The position numbers were made by a program, and so were the translations under genes. DNA of 33,722 nucleotides from Trichinella spiralis (taxonomy: Eukaryota; Nematoda; Enoplea; Trichinellida; Trichinellidae). The stretch covers positions 15,760,583 through 15,794,304 of the forward strand of contig CM012953.1 in the NCBI GenBank assembly GCA_000181795.3, written 5' to 3'. Every line of letters starts with the position of its first letter. Position 1 is the stretch's first letter. Under the pieces are notes generated by a model that was given only the letters and a program-made list of their open reading frames with translations, was not told the DNA's origin and searched no databases. Positions 1 through 10,696 of this stretch are shown piece by piece.

Positions 1-3000
1 GGATCGACAACTTACGGACGTTGCAAAGAGACAGCGAATTTTGCTGGTTCTCCTTCGACTAGTGGTACAAATGTTCACAACAGCTCTGCCCCTTCAACAT
101 CCGCTTCTTTCAAACATGCTAACTCGACCGTAGACGGCACACCTGCAAACGGTCCATGGTATGTACAATTATGTTTTAGCTGTTTTTTTTCCTGAAAAAA
201 TTATTAATACTTTTTATTATTGCTGTTCCATCATTAACTTATTTAATTTTCTTCTGGAACCATCTATTAAGTGTTAATGTTTCCACAATCTTCGTTTGAA
301 TTCATCTTGAATATTTTAAGTACTTTTGAATTTTGTCGTCTTCATTTTTTATTCAAAATTCGAAATATGCATTTGCAATGAAGACGCGTTGCAGTTTTTT
401 CTTTTTGAATGAATGATCGCAACAGTTGAATGAAGAGCATTTTAATTTTTTTTATTTTAAATTTTTGACTGATAAAGTATTTAATCTTCTGGTTGAAAAA
501 TCGATTTATTATTAGTGGAATAATGTTTGTCGTATGATTTTCATCCTTATTGTTTCCGTTAAAGCTGAAAAGGAGGAATAGAATAGACGATGATGATACG
601 TTGATGTGATGGTCGCCCGGACGACGATGATGCTTTTTATTATTTGGTTTTAATGAAAATTTGGGTGTTGTTTTTTCGGTCACTTAAAAGAGCAATAGCA
701 GCAACAGTTTATTCTTCTCCAACATACAAGTGTAAAATTATTTGCTTGTATTTCAATATTTTTTTTTGAATTTTCGAAGTTAGTGAGCGAACTTGGAATG
801 GTTTAATTATTTTCGTAAATTATGTTTCATTCTTTTTTGCAACTATTTCACAGTTTTAAATTGTTGTGATTATTATGAAAGTGATGAAGTTTTTTTTTTT
901 CATCTTCTTAAACATACATTTACGCGTAAAATTTATACTTTATTGCATTTTCGTTCAGAATAATCATGAAAATAAATAGATTGGCCTGTTGGGTAGCATT
1001 TGAGAAAATATTTCATTTCATTTATTTTATACTTTAATTTTATTTCGAAATTCTGAACCTTTGGGAATATTTTTTTTTCTAAATATGGCTAACTATATAT
1101 TTCAGCAATTCTGGCGTAATTTATTTTTCACTTTGAAAATTGATACTCCTATCCTGTATTATTAAATCTAAGAAGGTTAACTATTAATAATAAAAGTAGT
1201 AGTATTTTCTGAATAATAAAAAAAATATGTTTAACTCAGTATTTAATTTTTTTTATTTCTTATGACGTCATTGATTTCTTAGTTCTTATTTTTTTCATTG
1301 TAATTATTTGACGTATTGGTTGTTGCGTTCAATAGTAATAATAATAATAATACAACTAACTCCTCTTCACTTCAAATTGCATCAGGTGCATGATTAAAAG
1401 AAAATTCCATCGTTTGAGCAAGAATCGATTAGAATAAGAAACTGTGCAACTGAGGAATTCGTTGGAAAATATTGCTCTTCCTGTTATTAAAATAAATTTG
1501 TTATTGATGCTTCTCAGATAGAGCTGCTGCTGCACAATCGCAAGTGGAACGAAAACGATTTTCCACATTATGCTCAAGGGACATGACATGAGGTGGTGAA
1601 CTGAATGTGCGTGATGCGCGTAGTTAGCATCTATTTTTACTCACATACGTCTTCATTGTGCAGCTTTTGCTTTCGGCATTTCTCTTTTCACATATCCACC
1701 GTATACACATGTATATTATGTACATGTAATGTAACGCTTGGGAATGAATAGTTTCGCGTATTTATTTATTTTATTGAATTGTGATTTTTTTTTCTTCAAT
1801 TGGCTTTTATAATTAGAATTTGTTTCAATCAATGACAATATACGAAATTGCACTGTTGGTTGAGTTATTTACGAAAGAAGAAGAAGAAGAAGGGGAAAAA
1901 TCGAAAAATTTTCATCGTTGGTTTATTCTAGTACAAGCAATTGCTAGCTTGATAACTTAGCTCGATTGTGAAGTGTCGAAGGGAGGAACGGGATGACTTT
2001 TTTAAATAAATAAATATATATATATATAGTAATTATTTCAGTGTAATAATTGATTTGTATTGTATTCAATTCATCTTATTATTTTCCATTGTATGCGTGT
2101 ATATTTTTTGTCGAACATTTTTGGGATTGATCAGTTTGGTTTCTGATGAAAAGTATTTCTGTTGTACAAATTGCGCAGAGTCTAGTTTTGCAAATGTCCC
2201 GAATTTGTACAAGCAAAGTGACACCAATCATCGCCTTTTACTCGTGCAGACAATGGCTGGTACTTTTTGAACCATGTGCGCGGTCATATACTTCTTCATC
2301 ATCATTCATCGTACCTCTTCTCTGATCATCTCGGCTGCTTAACGCACCATTGCAGAAGTTACTACCGTGTGTACATCTTGTATTACTACGTAGTGTGATA
2401 TGGTTGATTCGATTTAAATATATTTTTTATTCATCTCATTTTCTCAAACGACTGGCATTGACAATTCGTCTGTCACAAGTGTTGTCGGATGTCCTTGCGA
2501 CGATGATGATGGCGACCGCTAAAATGGTCAATTTATTCTTGTCCATTTTTTGTTTGGTTGGTCATCTGAAGAAGCGGGGAAGATTGTGGTTGTAATTGTC
2601 AGCCGGTGTATTATTATTATTATTTATTCTTTTTTTTTCGTTCGACAATTTTCACTGCTCCATTTGACTGCGCATATGTATGTGTACATTGGTTGTTGGT
2701 TGTTGCGTTGGTATGCATTCGTCCAATTCGACTGTTGCCCATTCTGATCATCGAATGACCAACGGCCACATTTATCACGCCCGACTTACCGTGGCTATTC
2801 ATTTTTTGAAGTATGCTATTGAACAAATGTGTCGTATAGTAATTATAAAAGAATAATTTATAATTTGAATATTTCCATTCCAATTATTGTATGAAATATG
2901 AAATTGTTGTTGTTGTAGTCGACGGCCGAATTAGTTTTTTTTTTCATATGCTAATGGTGCGCTTGTAGAAACACTGTAGCCGGAAGATTAGAATTTCACG

Positions 3001-6000
3001 AAATGAGCGTGCAGCGGTCGTAACTTTTTCTCGACCTTTTTTTCTCTACATTCCATCTTCATTTACAAGAATATATTGATGCAAATTTCCATTCGTATAA
3101 TTTGCTGCATGTAAATTTTTAAATATTCTGTGCTTTGTTGTTTCAGTGTTGTTTTTTCCGTTTGCAGATGCGCGTGTTGCGCATGACTATGTTGAACCGT
3201 TAATGTAAATATGCAATACTGGCACTTTTCAAAAGCAGATGTACTTACTTTTGTTGATTGATTTGAACAGCGCGGTCAGGCTACTTACTCTGCTGCTACG
3301 TACACACACACACATACTACACTTGCTTGTACATTTGTACACTTGTTCAAGTAGTTTGATTTGCTTATTTTTTGTGAGATGATGGCAATTATTTATTTAT
3401 TTATATGTTGATGGAAATTTATATTTAAAATTTTTTTCTATCTATTGTACTACGGTTTTTTTGTTTGATTTCGTTGGAAAAAAAATTGCAAAAATATTTC
3501 GCATGCAGTGAAAAATGTTAGGCTTTTCTCGACGATTGGGGGATCAAGATTGACCTTTCATTTTTCACTCCACAGCTTCTGTGAATGAATGTTTGCTTTG
3601 GAAAGTGGTGGTTGAAAATTGACCAGTTGACAAGAGCGGCGGGAATTTAATCGAAGATGTTGACGGAAGAAAAAGCATTTTTTTTTCTTTTATGAAATTT
3701 TCCATTTTCCACAATTTTTTCTTCAACGTTGCTTTCGTTTCAAGTTGCAACTTTCTTTTTCCATACGGTATTTCTTTTATTCTGTGTTCCCAACATTGAC
3801 CGGTTCTTTCTAGATTATTATGTGCATTGTTCGTGTTGTATGTATTGTATAGTTTTGTTTGTTGTCCAGAAGAAGCCGTGCAGTAGAAGCGGCTTTTTGA
3901 ACCGAAGGCCAGTGACCCATTTTTCTTCCACCTCGTAACAGTTGACGATAGTGCACGGGGTGTTGGCATTGTTGTTGTTGCTGTTGCTGTTTTCACTTAT
4001 TTAATATCTGGAATTCGATTGTTCTCATGGATAGAATGCTTTCTGCTTACATCTGCAGTAATTAATCATCATCCGTCTTTTTGAAATTAATTCCACTCCA
4101 CCCTAAATATGATTCAGTCGGTGTGGATTGTTGAAAGAAAAAACGTTGTTGTTTTTTAAATTTTACTCTACTGAACTTTCAGCGAACTGATACCATCGTC
4201 CGCGGCGAATTCGAACGGATTTGAGAAGCAGCTTCCGTCGAGCTGCAAGCAGCAGACGGACAGTTTGGTTCGAAAAATGCCCCTGGAAACCACGTTCGGT
4301 TTGGGCGGTACGACGGTCGAAATTATCGACCAGTCGTTTGATTTTCCGTCCACCTCGTCCCAACAGCGCGGTTCAGCTTCGTTGGGTTTGTCGTCGTCGC
4401 ATTTCGGCGCCGGCACCACCCTGCACCACCGGATGTTCCAGTCGAGGATGCAGGTGAGATCACTGTTGAACTCTTGACGAGAGGATGTATTTTATTTTAT
4501 CGTATTTTATTTATTCTTTTACTGAGATAGCAAGATGGAAATTTTTCTGACAACTTGTAAATTGGTAAAAGTGGTAAATTTGTTTTGTTTTTAAGGATCA
4601 GGGAAATGCGAAAGTTGCCTTTCGCCGAGGAGCATGCTTAAATCGATTTTCACCTCAGTGCACATTATCCGGCCCGACGACAGTCGCTGCTGGCGCATAT
4701 CATCACCACCATCATCATCATTCTCATCATCAACAACAACAACAAACGGTTTGTGCCAGCTGCGTTGGAGGAATGTGCGCATCTTTCGGTCAACGATGTC
4801 TGACCGTGGGTAGAAGCACCACTAGCCTTTTGTCCAGTCCAGGCCATCACTCGGTGCGTAGCACGAATGGTGGTGGTTCTGCGAGCACGCTGAACAACGG
4901 CACTAATGCGGCGGCCAATTTCCAACCTGGCAATGACGAAGCATTGGTGACCATTCGTATGCGCCCAGATCCTCAAGGCAGATTCGGCTTCAACGTTAAA
5001 GTAGTGTTTTTATCCTTTGGATTTTTAAAGAAAAGATATCATCAATTTTGCGTCATCATTTTTTCAGGGTGGATGTGATCAAAATTATCCAATTATTGTC
5101 AGTCGTGTAATTCCAGACAGTCCAGCGGATACATGTTTTCCACGATTGAATGAAGGCGATCAAGTGGTGGCGATCAACGGCGTCGAAGTGTCCCATTGTA
5201 CCCACGAACAAGTTGTACGCTACATTCGTGCTTGCAAGGAGTCCGTTTCTCAGGAACTAGTGCTTGTTGTTCGACCGAACGGTGAGTATTCGGAGAGATG
5301 AATTATTATTATTATTATTATTTTATTGGTGACATTTTATTTTTGCAATTTTCATAAAACAAAATTTTTTGAATTTTTTAATGTGCTACTACTACTTGTA
5401 ATCATTACAGCTTATATTGGCGAAGATATAGAAGAACCAGACTTACAGTATGTTCCTCTGACGCCCCACGTGGCTGATTGTGTACCCAGGCCAGATATAC
5501 TTCATCAGTCTCTTATTTTATTGAAAGATAGTCTTGCATCTGGAAGTGCAATAGTCAATTTTGAAGTTTGATTGATTGATCGATTGATTTTTTTTTGCAT
5601 TTTGTTTGCTAAACAGAGACCAATTTTTTTTGTAGAAATTATATCGTAAATCACCTTCGATGAGTATCAACGTTGCACTGTGTGCTGAAAACGTGACGAA
5701 GAACAGATATCAGGATATTTCACCATGTATTTTTTGCTTATTTACTCCCTTTCTTTTTAACAACACAGTTGGAGTAAAATTATATTTTAGACGACAAAAC
5801 ACGGGTCATCATTAAAAACGGCCAAAATGGTGATTACATCAACGCGAGCTTTATTAATGTAATTTAAATGATTTTGAAGATAATAAGTATTAATTTAAAA
5901 AAAATTTGTTTTTCTTTTTGAAATATTCAGATGGAAATACCATCCAGTGGTATAGTGAATAGATATATTGCGGCACAAGGACCTCTGCCGCATACTACTG

Positions 6001-7521
6001 ATGATTTTTGGCAGGTGATTGATTTTGCATTTTGTTTGATAGATTTTGGATATTGATATTGTTGTTGTTGTTGTTGTTGTTCAGGTAGTTTGGGAACAAT
6101 TGTGCACAACAATTGTAATGCTGACGGCAACAGTGGAACGTGGTCGGATAAAATGTCATCAGTATTGGCCAAAGTTGTTTGAAACTCAACGGTACGGTCG
6201 CCTTCAGGTAACCTGTGTACGGGAAACTGAAACTGCTGTTGGTCGCACTCGTGAATTTTCTGTTGTCAACACTGAAGTAATTTTTATTGATTTATTGACT
6301 TATTATTATTATTATTAATATGATTGTCGATTTAGAGTAATGAAGAAAGATCTGTGACACACATGCAATATTCAGCTTGGCCTGACCATGGTGTGCCTGA
6401 TGATTCGAAAGAGTTGATCGACTTTGTTGTCGAAGTTCGTCAAACTAGAACTGGCATGGTAGAGCCTGTCATTGTTCACTGCAGGTATATTGCGCAACAC
6501 CTTTATTATTATTATTTTGTTTTTTAAAATTTTAATATATTAAATTTTTGCTTGTAGTGCTGGAATCGGACGTACCGGGGTGTTGATTTTGCTCGAAACA
6601 TCAATGTGCTTAATCGAAGCCAGCGAACCGATTTATCCATTGGAAATTGTTCGCAACATGCGCGATCAGCGAGCCATGCTCATACAGACCGCTGGTCAGT
6701 ACAAATTTGCTTGCGATGCCGATTTTTGAAATATACAACGGGTGAAAAAATCAGGTAGTTGGAACATTGTGGCACAACCAATTGTAATGCTGACGGCAAC
6801 AGTGGAACGTGGTCGGATAAAATGTCATCAGTATTGGCCAAAGTTGTTTGAAACTCAACGGTACGGTCGCCTTCAGGTAACCTGTGTACGGGAAACTGAA
6901 ACTGCTGTTGGTCGCACTCGTGAATTTTCTGTTGTCAACACTGAAGTAATTTTTATTGATTTATTGACTTATTATTATTATTATTAATATGATTGTCGAT
7001 TTAGAGTAATGAAGAAAGATCTGTGACACACATGCAATATTCAGCTTGGCCTGACCATGGTGTGCCTGATGATTCGAAAGAGTTGATCGACTTTGTTGTC
7101 GAAGTTCGTCAAACTAGAACTGGCATGGTAGAGCCTGTCATTGTTCACTGCAGGTATATTGCGCAACACCTTTATTATTATTATTTTGTTTTTTAAAATT
7201 TTAATATATTAAATTTTTGCTTGTAGTGCTGGAATCGGACGTACCGGGGTGTTGATTTTGCTCGAAACATCAATGTGCTTAATCGAAGCCAGCGAACCGA
7301 TTTATCCATTGGAAATTGTTCGCAACATGCGCGATCAGCGAGCCATGCTCATACAGACCGCTGGTCAGTACAAATTTGCTTGCGATGCAATTTTGAAAAT
7401 ATACAACGGTGAGAAAATTTGAAATTGAAATGAAAACAAGGAAATTTAATTTTTTTTATTCTTCTGTTTTTTAGAAGGCATAGTGAAACCGTTACCTGAA
7501 TATCAACAACAAAAACAGTGA
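1..7521 (+). CDS. PTPN4: PTPN3/PTPN4-type non-receptor tyrosine phosphatase, 5' partial
   Basis: Predicted exons: <1-158, 4183-4453, 4596-5000, 5068-5281, 5411-5565, 5636-5726, 5791-5858, 5931-6014, 6085-6276, 6336-6484, then 6558-6729 (first copy) or, through the second copy, 7005-7153, 7227-7408, 7475-7521. All junctions are GT-AG and keep phase. The first two exons encode a Ser/Thr-rich linker; 4596-5000 adds a His7/Gln5 run and the start of a PDZ domain (GRFGFNVK), completed by 5068-5281 ([14 protein letters not shown]). The PTP domain follows: [24 protein letters not shown] and the P-loop [10 protein letters not shown] with catalytic Cys and Arg, then the Q-loop QTAGQY. The order linker-PDZ-PTP and the residue matches fit the PTPN3/PTPN4 family (FERM-PDZ-PTP, cortical cytoskeleton, dephosphorylates tyrosine); the FERM part would lie left of the window. 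The last catalytic exons are duplicated (separate entry). Reading only the first copy, the protein stops at 6729 after CDADF and lacks the usual C-terminus, which the second copy supplies ([15 protein letters not shown]). Family call is firm; the true 3' structure is not. Confidence 0.93.
159..4182 (+). other. 4.0-kb intron of the PTP gene
   Basis: The interval runs from donor GTATGT at 159 to acceptor TTTCAG at 4177-4182. The phase joins correctly across it (TG + C). It is AT-rich with homopolymer runs, a TA repeat at about 2011-2028 and a CA repeat at about 3301-3316. No reading frame in it resembles a known protein or shows exon-like coding. It is far longer than the gene's other introns, so it could hold enhancers or an internal promoter; nothing specific is visible. 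Confidence 0.7.
6057..6081 (+). repeat. (GTT)n microsatellite in a PTP intron
   Basis: A run of about eight GTT units sits directly before the acceptor of the 6085 exon and acts as its pyrimidine-rich tract. Copy B of the duplication lacks it, so the duplicated block starts at the exon edge. Confidence 0.85.
6085..7417 (+). repeat. Tandem duplication of PTP catalytic exons, period 669 bp
   Basis: Positions about 6085-6754 and 6755-7417 repeat with a constant 669-bp offset, checked at four landmarks (6121/6790, 6481/7150, 6558/7227, 6715/7384). Exons and both enclosed introns read as identical by eye over roughly 600 bp. Differences cluster only at the join: the end of copy A (6719-6754) and the start of copy B (6755-6785) carry several small insertions and deletions relative to the other copy. 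As a result the first exon of copy B is 191 nt instead of 192 and loses frame. Either a very recent duplication or a misassembly of read ends explains this pattern. Confidence 0.95.
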
Positions 7522-8111
7522 ACAATTTATGCTTTTTGCTGAGCAACAAAAAATGCTATGTAAAAAAAAGTATACGATGAACTGCAGCAACAGCAATTGC
7601 TTGACATTTTTTATATGCACACCAATTTTGTTTGTTTTTTTTGTTTCCCATTCTTTGTTTTCTCCTTCTCTTTTTTATTTTACGAATGCCTCATTTATGC
7701 GATGCAAGTATTTTCATTACTACTTTTTTTCTTTTCAGAACTTTATTGCAGCTTTGTCTTCTAGCTGGATTCTTTTATGGATGTAGGTTTTTGTTCATTA
7801 TTAATTTTTGTGTTATTCTTATCGTAGTAGCTAAGCTATACATACATACGTATATATATATATATATCCTGCACTAGCTGAATTTTCCAATCTTTATAGA
7901 TATCCGTTTGCTCTCGTTCATATAAGCTTTAAGTGATTTTTCACGCATAACAGTATTAAAATCTGTACTCTCAGAAATAGAAAATTTAATAATTTATTAC
8001 TTATTAATAATTTAAGTTAATTGTTTAATGGAAAAATAATGAATACGTTCAAATGAGCAAATGTTTAACTATATGAAACTAACAATAGTACACAGAAGAA
8101 GAGTATGCACG
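7522..8111. other. Convergent intergenic region, PTP / PP1-like
   Basis: The 3' ends of the two phosphatase genes face each other here. The region is AT-rich with T-runs and a TA microsatellite at about 7850-7867. I see no further gene. A minus-strand AATAAA at 7993-7998 probably serves the PP1-like gene; I found no AATAAA for the PTP gene. Confidence 0.6.
7993..7998 (-). terminator. Putative poly(A) signal of the PP1-like gene
   Basis: AATAAA on the minus strand, 114 nt after the stop at 8112. This hexamer is common by chance in AT-rich DNA. Confidence 0.4.
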
Positions 8112-9450
8112 TTATAGTGCATCTTCATCAGCGGCCTTCTTTTTCTTTGGTTTTAATTGCTAAAATTAATATAATATACATGAATATTAATAATTGGAAG
8201 GGGAAAACGGTTCTTAATAGCGATATATACATATATATATATATTACCTTGAGAGTGCAGCTCATGTTTTGACTGACGAACATCAAACCGGCGCTGTTGT
8301 CAAACTGATTGCAATAATTAGGCGCACTGAATATAGTGACCAGTTTTGTATCGGCGAAAAATTCCCAACCGTTTTCTACCACCTGAAAAATGAAAAAAAA
8401 AGTCCAATTAAATTTAAATCTATTCATCCGTCATTTTAAGGTGGAATTTTTGTACCTGATGCGCGCGTGCTATCAAATCCACTTCCATGCGTTGGCAGAA
8501 TTCCTCTACCACGTCCGGGCCAAACTTGTAACTGACACCTCGATTGCTTCTCATCCATCCTAAAGCGACAATAAATTGTATGGTGGTAATTTTAATTGAC
8601 GATTTTTCACGTTTTACCAACGGCGTTGATATCTGGATCAGCCCAGAGCAGGTCGCAGAGCAGACCATCGTCGGGTATTTGCAATGGACGCTCTATTTCA
8701 CGTATTTGATCGAACGTTTCCAATTCTGGAGATATGCCACCGTGCATGCAAAAAATTTTATTGTTAACTAACGCAGCTATGGGCATATAATCGAACACTG
8801 ACTAAAAAATTAAAAAAAATACTACATTTGGTCTCGGTGGGGTTGAAAAGGAAAAAGCATATCATTTATTGGTGGTAATGTTTTACTTGAAATTGACGCC
8901 ATATATCAGCGTTGTACAAGGTGACACAGTCGTCGTAAAAACCGTAGGAACGGTTGATTCGAGCCGTTTCGTGATTGCCACGCAGGAGGAAAAGATCATT
9001 CGGATGGCGAATTTTCAACAGCAGCATCATGCAGATTGTTTCTACACTGTTTGGACCGCGGTCCACGTAATCTCCTGAGAGAAAAAAACAGAATTTAATT
9101 TTTTCAAATTGGGCAATAATTTTCGACCAACAAATGAAATATCTGATACCTAAGAACAGATATCTGGACTGTGGAACCCAACCGCCGTGATTGAAAAGAC
9201 GAACCAGATCTTGAAATTGTCCATGTATATCACCGCAGATGATCAACGGTGGTTGGACGTCGATCAGGGATTTTTCATTTTTGAAAATTTCCAACGCATC
9301 ATGCAAAATTTTTTCCACGTCAGAAATTTGAATCGGTTTGTTTTGCAGCAGTTCTTGGATCAGGTATTCGTAAAGCTGATCATCAGACATCGGCTGCTTG
9401 GAACTGGAAGTTTCACTGTTCATAGTGCTACTGTTACGCTCGCTCTCCAT
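8112..9450 (-). CDS. PP1-like serine/threonine protein phosphatase catalytic subunit
   Basis: Predicted exons, 5' to 3': 9450-9150, 9074-8887, 8801-8618, 8559-8456, 8382-8248, 8159-8112, giving 319 aa; all joins are GT-AG and in phase. Metal and catalytic residues of the PPP family are present: GDIHG (D74, H76), GDYVDRG (D102 and the phosphate-binding Arg), RGNHE (N134, H135), CMHGG (H183), SNRGVS and RAHQ (H258), so it should be active. It is closest to PP1 but divergent. It has an acidic/Ser-rich N-terminus of about 25 residues. The loop after SAPNYC reads NQFDN where PP1 has GEFDN. The C-terminus is a short basic tail (KPKKKK) without the TPPR Cdk site of PP1. Divergent PP1 paralogues are common in nematodes and often germline-biased; that role is inference. 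The Met at 9450 is the first in a frame that aligns with PP1 N-termini. An upstream in-frame start is not excluded. Confidence 0.92.
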
Positions 9451-10696
9451 GGCACAGAGCAGGATTTCTGTTCATCTACGTGAAAGCTGATACAATAACT
9501 GATATAGTTATTTTAACTGTCACTTTACTACGTTTTAAAGTTCACCTTAAACAATAAGCAATTTAAAGTATTCACGTTTAAAAATTGTTTCTTTCTTTGT
9601 ACTTTAAACATTTGGCACATGCAACAGTTTGTTTATTCAATGCAACTTTAAAGTTTGTATAAAATTTTATGAAATGATTATTGTTCAACTGTGAAATATA
9701 ATACAATTTCTGGTTCTATTAATAAAAAAATTTTTCTTTTTAATTCTTAAAACCATCTCATATTTTTCTGATTAATATTCAATAAAGCAATCTAGTCTGA
9801 TCTGGTCAGGATTTTGAGAGCGTTTTCCTATTGCAAATCCAGTTCTCATTGGATGACAATGGCATGGCATCTCATTGCATACTTATGGCGTCATACGTCT
9901 CATCTAACTTTTCATTGACTCAAATTATGCTATTTTGATTAGCTAGAATATTTTTTATTTTATTGGTCCAAATTTTTTGATTACGCAATATTAGTACATT
10001 TGATGCCACTTTTGTCAAATACAGTGATTCTGCCAAATAGCTGTTTTTATAATATTTATTTTTCCATTTGACACTTTTAACAATCAGTGTTTGTAATACC
10101 ATTTTTAAAAATTGTTCTGTATTTTATTATTCTGGTAATTAAATGAAGTTTAATTAAATGACATAGCAGTAGGTAAACAGCAAATACAGCGAAATAATAC
10201 TTTATTTTTCAACGCTCAATAACAACAATATCAACAGCAAATAACAGATGATGACAACAACAACAATAACAACAAGTAAAACAAACAAATATAAGTAAGT
10301 GATCCATAATAACAAATAGAAACAATAAAAAAGTAAAGAAAGCAATCAATAAATAATAATATAAAGCCACCAGTTGGAAGGCGGCTTAAATTGGTTCCGG
10401 CGTCAGGTACATTAAGGCATGAAGATACTGCTCCAACGTACACCTGCCTCATGTGTATTCAAAAGTATATATCATTCCGTTTTATTAATAACATCAAATA
10501 ACGCATCAAACTCATCACTTAATTGCGCGATTATGCACACTGATTTTTGGAGTTGTTTACATGCACATTTATCAACTGAGAAAGCAAATATTTCTAAAAT
10601 TTTACAAGCTACTATTTGCGTAAACAATTCGAAACACTGTGAGATTAGAAAATTAAGTGTGAATCATCTGCCAACATTTTGACAATAAGATGGCCT
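9451..10696. other. Divergent intergenic region, PP1-like / DNase II-like
   Basis: The 5' flanks of both genes lie here. About 10200-10350 is a CAA/AAC-rich low-complexity stretch. About 10365-10450 is a short GC-richer block open on both strands, of unknown origin. An 87-codon frame at 10419-10682 resembles nothing I recognise and I do not call it a gene. Confidence 0.5.

Noticed and set aside
342-683. Minus-strand 113-codon frame inside the first PTP intron
   Set aside because: Lys/Asn/Phe-rich low complexity expected from AT-rich DNA; no domain or motif.
3565-3996. Minus-strand 143-codon frame near the end of the 4-kb intron
   Set aside because: Biased composition (Thr, Lys, Asn), no recognisable homology, no promoter or splice context; probably chance.
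4163-4976. Several frames antisense to the PTP linker exons
   Set aside because: Shadows of the GC-richer coding exons on the plus strand.
6097-6115. Palindrome-like ACAATTGT...ACAATTGT in the PTP exon
   Set aside because: It encodes conserved PTP residues in frame; no evidence of a regulatory role.
10419-10682. 87-codon frame just upstream of the DNase II-like start
   Set aside because: Different frame from the signal-peptide exon, no homology, ends before the ATG.
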